This document shows positions 47,291-57,754 of a stretch of 64,000 nt of DNA, one piece after another. Numbering within the stretch: the stretch's first letter is position 1; each line of letters starts with the position of its first letter. A model generated the notes under the pieces. The model saw nothing but the letters and a program-made list of their open reading frames with translations, ran no database searches and had not been told where the DNA came from. Both the position numbers and the translations under genes were made by a program. Source of the stretch: Apostichopus japonicus (lineage: Eukaryota; Echinodermata; Holothuroidea; Aspidochirotida; Stichopodidae); assembly GCF_037975245.1 (NCBI RefSeq), contig NC_092577.1, positions 24,797,398-24,861,397 of the forward strand. Reading direction: 5' to 3'.

Positions 47291-48463
47291 TCCTGGTTGA
47301 ATTCAGTGACGTAATTGACATGCTAACTTCGCGGGCTTTTCATAACACATTGTCGGTCGAAAGATTTCACATCAGGCCAGAAACCATGGATGAGTTTGTG
47401 AAGGAAAGATTAGCAGAATGAAATCTATCATCACTCAATGAAATATTTGAAGGTAAAGTTTGTTTTGATTATTGTGATGCAGAAAGGTTTGACCTATTTC
47501 CTTTGAAGTACGTGCGATTTTCTGATGAGACGTTCGGTAGGCCAATGGAGTTGACTAATTGGGCTAGGCCCAACGTTAGGACAGGTCTAGCGATGGATAA
47601 GCCTATACACTGCTAGCTGTCGAACAGGTGTGCTTTACTTTAGTACCTTAAACAGGCCTACGTTAAACCGGTTGCCGTGACTTATGCCGCCCCATAAATA
47701 ACTGCCCTAAAAAGGAGCGAACCGCCACTAAAAATGGTTACTCTTGTGTGTTTTTGCTTAAGTTTACGACAGAAATTTAGCCTACTGTAGCAACTACCAA
47801 TACCATATCGCGATTGCAATTCTCCTTAGTTTGTGCATAGGCTACGCATAGCCTAACAGTATTAGGCTAGGCCTGCTGATACTAGTGGCTAAGCGTATAC
47901 TAATGTTAATCCCCACTGTTGATTATTACTACAGTAAGTTAGGGTAGGACTATGTGTCAGGCCTTTTAAAGTGTTAAACTAGTCTATCTAGCCTAGGCCA
48001 ACTTACAAATACAATTCCATTTTAGGGAATAATTTATTCAGTATCGCATCTCAATTTGCTACACAAAGTTAAGTTGGTGGTGTAATACATCTGTGCATCA
48101 TTCCGTAGTGATGTAATGAATGAGTTTTTATTTTGACAGGATGATAGCATAACATTTTTTTGTAGATAGAGCTTCATCAGAAATGGTTCAAATGTTTCAT
48201 TTCATTTTATATGAATGCTCTTGGTGGGGGAACTACATTCAATCGTACTGTACCAAAGGGATTGTATTTCAACCATGTTTCACTACTTTTTCTTCAGAGA
48301 ACATGATCGATGAGGAAGCTTTCTTGTAGCTAGACGAAGCAGCCTTAACAGAAATGGTGAAAGCGGTAGGACCACGACAAAAAGTTCCTGAAAAAATTAC
48401 AACAAGAACAGGTACATACTATTTTCAACTGACACACAGTGAATTGTTAATTTTAGTAATCAT

Positions 48464-48497
48464 GTTCAGTATGTGACCTGGTTCAGTATGTGACCTG
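48464..48497 (+). repeat. 17-bp perfect tandem duplication at an exon boundary
   Basis: GTTCAGTATGTGACCTG occurs twice in a row (48464-48480, 48481-48497). It duplicates a possible AG acceptor just 5' of the zinc-finger exon. Confidence 0.85.
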
Positions 48498-50465
48498 GTT
48501 GTGCATGGAAATGCAAGTTCACTTGTTTGGCATTTTAAAAACAAACATGCTCTTTTAGCTGGCAGAATGTTTACCCGTCCAGTAGCCTGTGGCCAAGATG
48601 GCTGTTTACAGACATTCAGATATTCAACTGCTCTCAAAAGGCATGTTGAAAGGAACCACTATATCCTTGAATTTGGTGATGTGAATGTAAATGTTGCACA
48701 TCCTGTCATTGATATAATTCAGGACGTCCCTGGCGAGGACCCTGAGGCTATTCCTCCTATCGTTGACGGTGGTAATGAACATGTACTTGCTAAGGAAGAT
48801 GTAAGAAAGTTGGCTGCATCAACTTTAGCTAAGTTGAAGGCATCCAGCAGTGTCGTTCAATCTACAGTTGATAATGTGGTCTCTGAAACATCAAGTTTAT
48901 TCTTTGATGTTATTAATACATTATAATTCAAAACAGCTGACTTGCTACAAGGTTTAGGGATACATGAGGATGATGATAGAAGGAAGACTGATGGATTTGT
49001 TTGCAGAACATCAATACCCATATGAGCACTTGGAAACTGCTCATGAACAACATCAATATTTTGTACAAAGTGGCTATTTTATTAAACCACGTGAAATACC
49101 ATTCGCTGTTGCATATTACCCTCGCAATAATGCAGAAACTGGTCATGTTGTTCAAGTAGCAAAGCATGTTACCATCCAATGCATTCCGCTGCATGATCTT
49201 TTAAAATGTGTTTTGGAAAGTAAGGGATTCATTCATGAGAACTGTTTGCCACTACCAGCCTAGTAATGATGGAGTGATGCGGAATTTTCACGATGGAAAG
49301 TTCTGTCAAAATCATGAGTTCTTCTGTAACCAATTGAACATCAAACTTCTTTTGTACACTGATGAGTGCGAGATTACCAATCCGCTAGGCTCGAAGGCAG
49401 GTTTGCATAAAATTGGAGTAATATATTGCACCATACTAAATTTACCCCCTCAGTTTCGTTCTTCTCTGTGTAACTGTTTTCTTGTGGCATTGTACAATGC
49501 TGGAGATGTGAAAACTTATGAATTTCATCCTATTTTACAACCTCTCGTGAATGACTTACAGATGCTTCACAGAGATGGATTGCAAATAACAACAGATGCA
49601 TTTGAGGGGATTCTTCACATTAGTGTCGCTCAAGTTGCTGTGGATAACGTAGGTATGAATGGAACCTGTGGCTTTGTGGAGAGTTTCGTCAGCAATCACC
49701 ATTGCAGAATGCATAGGAATGATATGCAAAATGCATCAGTATCAAAGCCTGAGCTACTTCGCAACTTTAATAATTATAATGAAGATGTTCGTCGTAATGA
49801 CACATCCTCTACCGGTGTCAAAATTCCATGCCTTTTAAATGATCTGGCACACTTCCATGTAACAACTAATTATGCACCTGATTTAATGCATGACTTACTG
49901 GAAGGCATATGTGGTCTTGAAGTGTATGTTGTTTTAGGAAATTTAATGCAGGATGGATTCTTTCATCCTGACTTACTTAATAGCAGAATCACTAGTTTTG
50001 ACTATGCACCTTTTGATTCCAAAAACAAGCCTTTCCCAATATCCCGCAACAAAGTTCAGAACCCATACAGGCCAGATGTGGTGTCTTACACGTTATCTTC
50101 CTCTTATGATTGGAGACAAAGTTCCGGAGGGTAACACTCACCTGGAACTGATTCTTATTCTTTTGGAATGTATGGACTTCATCTTCGGCCCAGAAGTTAC
50201 AGCAGATGAAACAGTTTCTTGAACATGTTATTGAAGACCATCATAATCATTTTTTGAATCTATATCCAGATCGAAATTTGAAGCATAAACACCACTTCAT
50301 GACCCACTATCCACAATAGATGCAAATACTAGGACCATTGATCAATTATTGGACAATGAGGTTTGAAGCCAAACATAGATTCTTCAAACCGTCTTGCTCA
50401 CATAATTTGCAATTACCGGAACATACTAAAGACTGTGAGCGAACGACAGCAAATGTTCCTCTGTT

Positions 50466-52310
50466 ATAACATCATCATAATAAGAATAATAAACAGTTCT
50501 TATTAAGCGCCCGTAAGAGAAGTCTCAGGGCGCTTTACAAATAAAAAGGTCCAAAAATACATAAAGAATACAAGTCAAACACACAGCAAAAGAAGCATAT
50601 GACCGAATGATAAAAAGTAAAATAGCACACAAAAGGCAATAACCATGTATAAGCACTAACATGTATATACAAGAAAAAAGTGTGAAATAAAAATTGTCTC
50701 ACAATATGTACAAAGACAATCAATTACTGAGGAAAGAGATGAGTTTTCAGTTTTGTTTTAAAATTGTCCACAGAAGATGCAGTCCTGATATGTTGTGGCA
50801 AATTGTTCCATTCTGTATGAGCGGCTTCTACGAATGATCGGCGTCCATAGGCGGTGCGTGGTCGGCGAGAAGGGGGTTTGATTAGGTTCTGGGATGAAGA
50901 GCGAAGTGACCGACAAGGATTGTATCGCGTGATAAGGTCAGTTAAATATGGAGGAGCAAGCCCATGGAGACACTTGAATGTGAGCAGGTTGATCTTAAAT
51001 GCAATATGCTGTCATACTTTTTTTGTGCGCGTCACCAGTCTAGCTGCAGTATTATGGATTCTTGGCAGCTTCATGATTTCAGAGTCCGGGAGGCCGTAGA
51101 GAAGGGCATTGCAGTTGTCTAAACGCGAGGTGACATAGGCGTGAACCAGTTTCTCGGTTGTATCCTGATTGAGATAATGTCTAATCCTTCCGATGCTTCT
51201 GATGGCGTTAGTTGCGTTCCGACAGACGTTATTAACATGTTCCCTCCTAGTTAGCTGACTATCTAAAATAACTCCCAGATTGCGCGCAGAGGAGGTTGGT
51301 TCTACGTTAGTGTCACCTACCCTAATTCAAGATAAGGGCGTCGCCTTCATGTTTCGCGATGTGACATGAATCACTTCAGTTTTGCTGTCATTTAACTCAA
51401 GTTTGTAGCGTACAGTCCATGTCGGCAAGACATTGTTCAAGTTTGGATTGGACATAGAAACGTCTCTGTTTGAAGGATTCATAGAAATATGCAGATGTGT
51501 GTCATCTGCGTATGTCTTTGATCGGAGCGCTATACATTGTAAAGATAACAGGTCCTGCTACCGATCCCTGCGGTATGCCGCAGTCCATTAGAAGCGCGTC
51601 GGAGAGTGCAGTCTCAACAGCAACAGCTTGCTTGCGGTTTTCAAGGTAGGAAACAAAGCAGTCCAGCGCCTTATCCGTGATTCCATATCGCTCCTCAAAA
51701 GCGGCCGAGAAATCTAAGAGAACCAGTACCGCCTCGTCGCCTCTGTCAACAGTCTGCAGGAGGTCGTTGCACACGCGGAGAAGTGCAGTCCCTGTACTGC
51801 AGCCTTCCCGATAAGCGGAATGTTTGTTGCTCTGAAGCCAATTTTCTTTAAGATAGGCTTGAAGTTGACTTACAACGACACGTTCCAAGAGTTGAGTCAA
51901 ACCTTAAGTTTGATATAGGACGATAGTTCTTCATGTCCTCACAGTCAAGCGATAATTTTTTTATCACAGGTTTGACACGAGCAACTCTATAAGCATCTGG
52001 AAATTGCCCAGAGGATAGCGAATTGTTGATAATCTTTGTGATAATTGGCAAAAGATCATCAAACAAGTACATCAGTAGCGACATTGGCAGCGGATCAAGG
52101 CTGCATGTCTTTTTCGAAGACTTCATCACAAGGGCGCGCACTTCATCCTCCGAAACCTCTTGAAATTGGACAAGAGAGGAGTCACATTGGTCTGTAACAT
52201 TCACTGAAGCAGAAGTGGATGCATTGTTAAGAGATGTCCGAAGTTTACGAATCTTTTGATCAAAGAAGTTGACAAATTCAACATGATCGGTGGAGTAGAT
52301 CTTGTGCACA
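50466..52310 (-). mobile_element. CR1/L2-like LINE, 5'-truncated, inserted in the SAM/DDE gene
   Basis: Minus-strand frames encode KKTCSLDPLPMSLLMYLFDD, IINNSLSSGQFPDAYRVARV, KNYRPISNL, LLERVVVSQLQAYLKENWLQ, HSAYREGCSTGTALL, VLLDFSAAF, CGIPQGSVAGPVIFTMY, TYADDTHLHI (51485-51514) and a long C-terminal part ending near WNNLPQHIRTASSVDNFKTK. These are successive motifs of a CR1/L2-type reverse transcriptase. After DFSAAF a stretch of about 20 residues (the DTVDH block) is missing, and a frameshift lies near 51895. The 3' end is short AT-rich repeats (TTATTATTCTTATTATGATG) after a GGCGCTTAATAAG block, typical of this clade. The endonuclease is absent by 5' truncation near 52310. Confidence 0.8.
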
Positions 52311-52886
52311 AAGATGTTGAGGTGGGGCGTGGTTGTTCAACCATATTAGTATCACTGGCTCGAGCAGAATTCCTGGGAACTTCTAGGGAACTTGGTATGC
52401 ATATGTTTGAGGAGGTCTTTATTGCCAAATGGAGCATTGTTCATGGAGTCAAGTACTGCAAAAACCTATTAGTTGTCACTGGCAAATGTGATCAAGAGGA
52501 GCCAATATTTCAGCAGATCATCTTTGTCATCTGTATTGACAAATGGTGTCAAATTGGTCGCAGAGTCTTTGGATACTGTAAAATATCATACATACTTATG
52601 CTCTACAACAGATTGCAGAACCTGCTTGGTCTGTCATATCAGTAAACAACCTGTACGACCGTCAACCCTACCATGCAGCAAAATCATACAGAAGAGGTTA
52701 TAGCGCTTACACAGGTTAAATCTCTGACCAAGGTGGCTAAATCCTGACGAGACCAAAATCACAGCACGCACCACGGCGCACACACACAGAAATATTTTCT
52801 GAGTTCTCTGTACGCATTGACTTTGCACAGGAATGAGATCTCAAAAGAAAATGAAGTTCGTGATATTGATTCAACACCATGTTCGT

Positions 52887-53470
52887 GAGGCGTTGCAAAT
52901 GTTCGAAGCCCCCAGTCCCAAGCCCCCCCCCCACACGGTATGGTACTCAAACTTCATGAACGTCTAGCTGGTACATACGAAATTTGGGTCAGGACTTAGT
53001 TTGGGTCAAATCCTTCTTTTCCATGGCGCACGGGGCCCGAAACACATGCCAGATATGCGAATTCTGTTTTGGACAGTAAAAAAATGAAACAGCTCCCATT
53101 GACTTTGTGTTAGCTCCGTGAGGCGTTGCAAAAGTTCAAAGCCCCCAGTTCCACGCCCCCAAGATATGGTACTCAAACTTCATGAACGTCTAGCTGGTAC
53201 ATACGAAATTTGGGTCAGGACTTAGTTTGGGTCAAATCCTTCTTTTCCATGGCGCACGGGGCCCGAAACACATGCCAAATATGCCAATTCTGTTTTGGAC
53301 TTAGTAACAAAATGAAACGGCTCCCATTGACTTTGTGTTAGCTCCGTGAGGCGTTGCAAATGTTCAAAGCCCTCAGTACCAAGCCCCCCCCCCTCCCCCA
53401 AGGTATGGTACTCAAACCTCGTGAACACCAAGCTGGTACATACGAAATCATATATTTTCCATGGCGGATA
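52887..53470. repeat. ~230-bp tandem repeat, two and a half copies
   Basis: Units start GAGGCGTTGCAAA at 52887, 53120 and 53348 (spacings 233 and 228). Each has a C-rich tract, GGTATGGTACTCAAAC, AGCTGGTACATACGAAAT and, in the first two, a CATGGCGCACGGGGCCCGAA block. The third is truncated near 53470. GC-richer than its surroundings. The minus-strand ORFs across it are artefacts. Confidence 0.85.
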
Positions 53471-54268
53471 ATCTAATTCTATAAAAATCATTCTTAGCAA
53501 CTGAATATTACGCCAACTATGTTAACAACATTACATTCCTATATGGATATTAAATTGATATATGAACATGTTTATCTTCAGTTTATAAATATATACATTT
53601 TAGCATAGGATGCGTATGCCCCTATACCCCCCTCCCCTTATGCATTTTGTGTTTGTGTGTGTCGTTCTGAGATATTTTAAGTCAACCTTTGTATGTGTAA
53701 AATTGTGGCTACGCTGTAATAAGTATTCAATTCATATATGAAATTATTTTGGCTATACCCCCACACCACACAATCGTTAAAGCGACAACAAATAAACAGT
53801 TTCATTAATTGTTTTCCACCAGCCCACATCCGTTGCTTTGCTTGTTTTAAATCAGCCAATCTTCACAAAGCCTATCAAAGTTGAGGAATTGAGGTAAATC
53901 AGATAAACAGTTTCCGGTGTTTTCAGCAGTCCACGTCCGTAGTTTTGCTTCCTTTTAGTGTCGGCATTCTTTGCGAACCCAAGTATAAAAGAGGTCTATT
54001 AAACAATTTGCACATGTGTAATTTATTCGTATTAAATCAAATTACTATGAAAGGGATTCAATTTTTTTCTTATTGCCAGTAATTTTAAAATTGGAATAAC
54101 ACAAACTGAGTCTGTGGAAACTTCGTACAATCGTTCAGATAAAGACAACTTTTTTTCTTATGATTCGTTGAAAGATAATGTTTTTTTGTAATAAAAAAGT
54201 ATTATTGGTATAGTGTACGGAACAGCATTTAATTCCTACAAAGAGGAAGTCCTACTCGTGACTCTCCA
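53471..54268. other. Spacer
   Basis: AT-rich sequence between the tandem repeat and the IS1595-like transposase. It probably includes that element's 5' end. No terminal repeat was resolved. Confidence 0.4.
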
Positions 54269-54952
54269 ATGAAGTTAACTCCATGTGTTGATCGAAAGGA
54301 TGGCTTGCGATGGGAATGTAGAAAATATGGAAATAAGAAACATCGTACCGAAAGGAGCATAAGAAAAGGAAGTTGGTTTGACAATTCGAATTTGTCTTTA
54401 CAAGAAACTTTGACTTTGACTTATTGGTGGTGTGAAGGCTTAACGGAAGCTCAAATATCTCGTCAATTAGGTCTAGGCAGCCATACAATTGTAGACTGGG
54501 ACATGTTTTGTAGGGAAACGTGTGAGGTTACCCTCGAAAATGAACTTTCAACAAATAAAATTGGAGGCCCCGGCAAAATTGTTCAAATAGACGAATCAAA
54601 GATTGGAAAACGCAAGTACTACAAAGGACACAGAGTTCCAAGGTCAGTGGGTATTTGGTGGAATAGAGCAAGATTGTACAAAATGTTTCATTGTTACCGT
54701 CGAAGATCGTAGTCAGGCTACATTAATACCATTGATAGGAAAGTACATTGAAAAGGGGTCAGTGATAATTTCTGATTGTTGGAAGGGCTACATTAAGCTA
54801 TGAAAGCATGGTTATGAACATAAAACTGGCAACCATTCCGAAGAATTTGTAAACAAAGAAGGATTTCACACCAATAAAATACAGGGCCACTGGCGCCAAA
54901 TGAAGAGTCACCTTCCTACTCACGGTCGAAAGAAGTATCACTACTCCTCCTA

Positions 54953-54986
54953 CACTGTAAAAAATTACTGTATAATTTACAGTAGT
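54953..54986 (+). repeat. Left terminal inverted repeat of the 8.3-kb element
   Basis: CACTGTAAAAAATTACTGTA followed by TAATTTACAGTAG. It pairs imperfectly with the right end at 63244-63277, with the outer 12 bases perfect. Confidence 0.75.
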
Positions 54987-55059
54987 TCCGCAGTATAAAA
55001 TACAATTGTCAACAGGTAATTTCAAAAACAGCTGGTGTACTGTATTCATATCAACTTTA

Positions 55060-55222
55060 CGCGTACGACGTACGTATACGTCATAGTATATACTGCACCG
55101 CCGCTAGCTAGCTGCGATACATATATACACTCTGTACCGGACCCCGTCGCATGTGTACTCGTACTCACACGTCGTGTCGACCGAATTCCGTTCAGTCTCA
55201 GACTAGCTAGCCGTTATTTAAG
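55060..55222 (+). promoter_or_regulatory. Promoter-like CpG-richer patch and possible non-coding first exon
   Basis: A locally GC- and CpG-richer interval with ACGCGTACGACGTACGTATACG, a TATA-like AGTATATACTG near 55086 and a strong donor (TTTAAG/GTAAGG) after 55222. Its place near the left end of the 8.3-kb element fits the 5' exon of the gene whose coding exons begin at 57755. No start codon is claimed. Confidence 0.35.
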
Positions 55223-57754
55223 GTAAGGAATGAGTTGAAATCTTTTATGAAATTGTCCCTTTCGATACGTACAAACACATCACTGACTTTTTTCCGTATC
55301 GTACATATTTGGTGCAACAATTCACTGGCTAAATAGTAGCACTAGGCTACACACTGCATGACGCTGTTATCGGGGCAAACTTAAGCCTAGGCTTTTCTGC
55401 TCTGTTAATTGACTGTTTATACAGGTGAATTAGTGTGTTAGGCTATTCGTAGTAAGTTTTCCCGCCAAGGTGCGGCGTTGGCCTGTACTACTAGTACTAC
55501 TAGTCTGTAGTAAATATCGCCCTTGCCTTTGGTATAAAGTGAAATTATTTCAAATTCAAACGATATTCTCGGTCTATTATATGAACTATTCGAACTTGAG
55601 ATTTGGATTGAACTAGCTAGGCCGAATTCTACTTTGTCATACAGTATGCTTGACAAACTGGTGAGAATAATAGTTAATAGTATTAACAAATCGTGGGTTA
55701 TTTCTAAGTTTCTTTAATATGCTAACATAGTAGTTCTAAAGGAATAGTAGTACTAGTTTATCCATCACTAGCCTCTATCAGATCACTTGCATGCATTAAT
55801 AAAATGATCACCCCATGTTAATTATGGTGAAATTTGAGAAAATAATTACAATAGGGCAGCGTGTGCTGACGTCACTTTTCAGCAATTCACCGGATTTCTG
55901 CCGGTGAGCACACACTTACCTACAGCGAGATAGCTTACAAATAATGGCTTTTGCTAAGTGAAAAAATGTTTCCTGACATACTTGATTCCGAAATCCCAAA
56001 CGATAAGTGTTTAGTAGCATATAACTACACAAATATATGACATTATTTGAAATTTCAACTTGTAAATAAGAATATTTTAGCTCTGTCGATCAAGCTAGGC
56101 CACAGTAACTTAGTGTCAGTGAACGTAGACCGTTTGTTTTCACCGGCTGATAGTACGGCGGGTTGGGTACAGTTGTCCTGGTAACAGCATTGTTCAAAGA
56201 AGTCCGCCCTGCCCTATAGTATTACTAACTTCAGATGGCAGCAGGTCGTCTGTTTCGCCCCACACTTGAGAAGCGTGCGTTAGCGCCCGGATGTAAAGTG
56301 AAATAATTTCGTAATATGTTAACAGGTTCATAGAAAAAAAATACTGAACATTTATACAAAATTATGTTACTCATTTTGTCAGGAAATAATATCCAAAAAT
56401 GACAGTTTAGCTAAGGATGAAGATGAATGGGAGAAATTTTAGTAACATTTCATGGCACGCTGTGGGAATTTTAGTATCATAACTTGTACCGATGAAAACA
56501 GTACTGTGAATTTCAGTCCTAAAGACATGTCACGAATATGATTTTTTTTCAGACTGGTTCATAGTTGATGCCAAAAATGTTGAATAATCAACTTTTTACC
56601 AGTGATTAGGGGGCACTCATAGATGAGGTCCCACACAAGGGGGTGGGTTGGTAGTTTGAACTGTGTGAACTGCGTGGTGGAGGGGTGGGGAGGAGGCAAA
56701 TACAAATTACCCTAACTCAGGGTTTATAGCTTGTGAAGTACATGAATGAAAAAGAAATGTTTTTTTAATCCCTCTTTAGTCTTCTTTACTGTACTCCAAT
56801 TGTTCAAGGTGTATTTGGAATGATCATTTGTACAATGTAGGTAGTGCAGTGTAGGGCTGTTGGCAATTAACGATAAACTGTTATTCGTTCGTTTTGTAGC
56901 AATTACGATAAACAAAAGAACTGTAGCGAATATCATTAGTGCCGATAATTTTGCGATCTCCAATTGTCCATTGAAAAAAATATGTTAGGCCTACGTCTAA
57001 TTTTACTGTCTGCAGTGGCGGCGCTACGGGGGGGGGGGTGGGGGGTTGGCGCGGGAGCACAGCCTCAGATTGCGCGATTCCCCCATTTCGCTGCTAATAA
57101 TGCGAACCGTAGTTGTTACTATAACCAGTAAAAGTGATATCGCTGAATGCGTAGCCTGCGCTCTAATATGCAAATAGTAGGCTATAGGGCTGTTGATTTA
57201 CGAATAATTTACTATTCGGTAATCGCTACGCATTATTCGAACGATTAATTGTTTCCATACGTAACAATTCCGCGAATGTGAAGATTGCGCAATATAATGG
57301 AAAATCCCGCGAATTTAAAGATTGCGCAACACAACGGAAAATCTTGTTTCTGCTGCCCAACTGTGTACACATGCAAAATGCTTTAATATACGTCCTGAAC
57401 GTGTGTTCCCGGCATCCCATTACCATTTGTTACAGAAGTCCTATTTTTATGTAAAAAAAAGAAGATAAATATGTACACTAAAGACCACTCTACTACTGCT
57501 CAGTGATTGATGCGATTTCTTGATTCTGGTGAATAGTTGAGGGCACTGATAGCAAAAGCACAATTGCACGAGCTACAATTTGGAACAATAATGGGGTCAA
57601 TAACTTACGGGACACTAAAGAAAAAAATCTAAATGATTTAAGGTCACTAAGTCTGTAGGCTGCAGTGTATTTCATCAATATGTTATAAGGTTCGTCAGAA
57701 TCAAGGCCTCCTGTTTTGATTTGCATTTCTCTTTCATTTAATTTTCTATTTCAG
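55223..57754. other. Non-coding interior of the 8.3-kb element
   Basis: Presumed intron and spacer. A short acceptor-bounded open segment near 56384-56442 (SLAKDEDEWEKF) might be an exon, but its phase does not join the next exon. At 57014 a CAGTGGCGGCGCTACGGGGG end with a G-run looks like a solo dispersed-repeat terminus. Nothing else is recognised. Confidence 0.4.

Larger units (their letters stand above)
47386..52740 (+). pseudogene. SAM + C2H2 + DDE-like transposase gene, interrupted by a LINE
   Basis: Exon 1 (ATG 47386 to 47452) and exon 2 (48298-48415) join in phase and encode a SAM domain (NLSSLNEIFE, ENMIDEEAFL, LDEAALTEMVKAVGPRQK). It carries TGA at 47419, TAG at 48327 and a one-base insertion near 48376. 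The next segment has two C2H2-type fingers (SSLVWHFKNKH; CGQDGCLQTFRYSTALKRH) and STLAKLKASSSVVQSTVDNV to 48926. A large part (49208-50134) has YTDECEITNPLGSKAG, VIYCTILNLPPQFRS, VAVDNVGMNGTCGFVESF, CRMHRND and APDLMHDLLEGICGLE; then FMTHYPQ, LINYWTMRFEAKHRFF to ~50465. Similarity resumes at ~52310 (VEVGRGCSTILVSLARAEFL) and ends near 52740. The D..NPLG and PD.MHD.LEG layout recalls DDE transposases of the Tnp2/CACTA kind. Stops and shifts disable it. Confidence 0.65.

Noticed and set aside
53222-53500. Minus-strand ORF of 92 codons
   Set aside because: Lies within the ~230-bp tandem repeat; similar ORFs appear in each unit because of the repeat.
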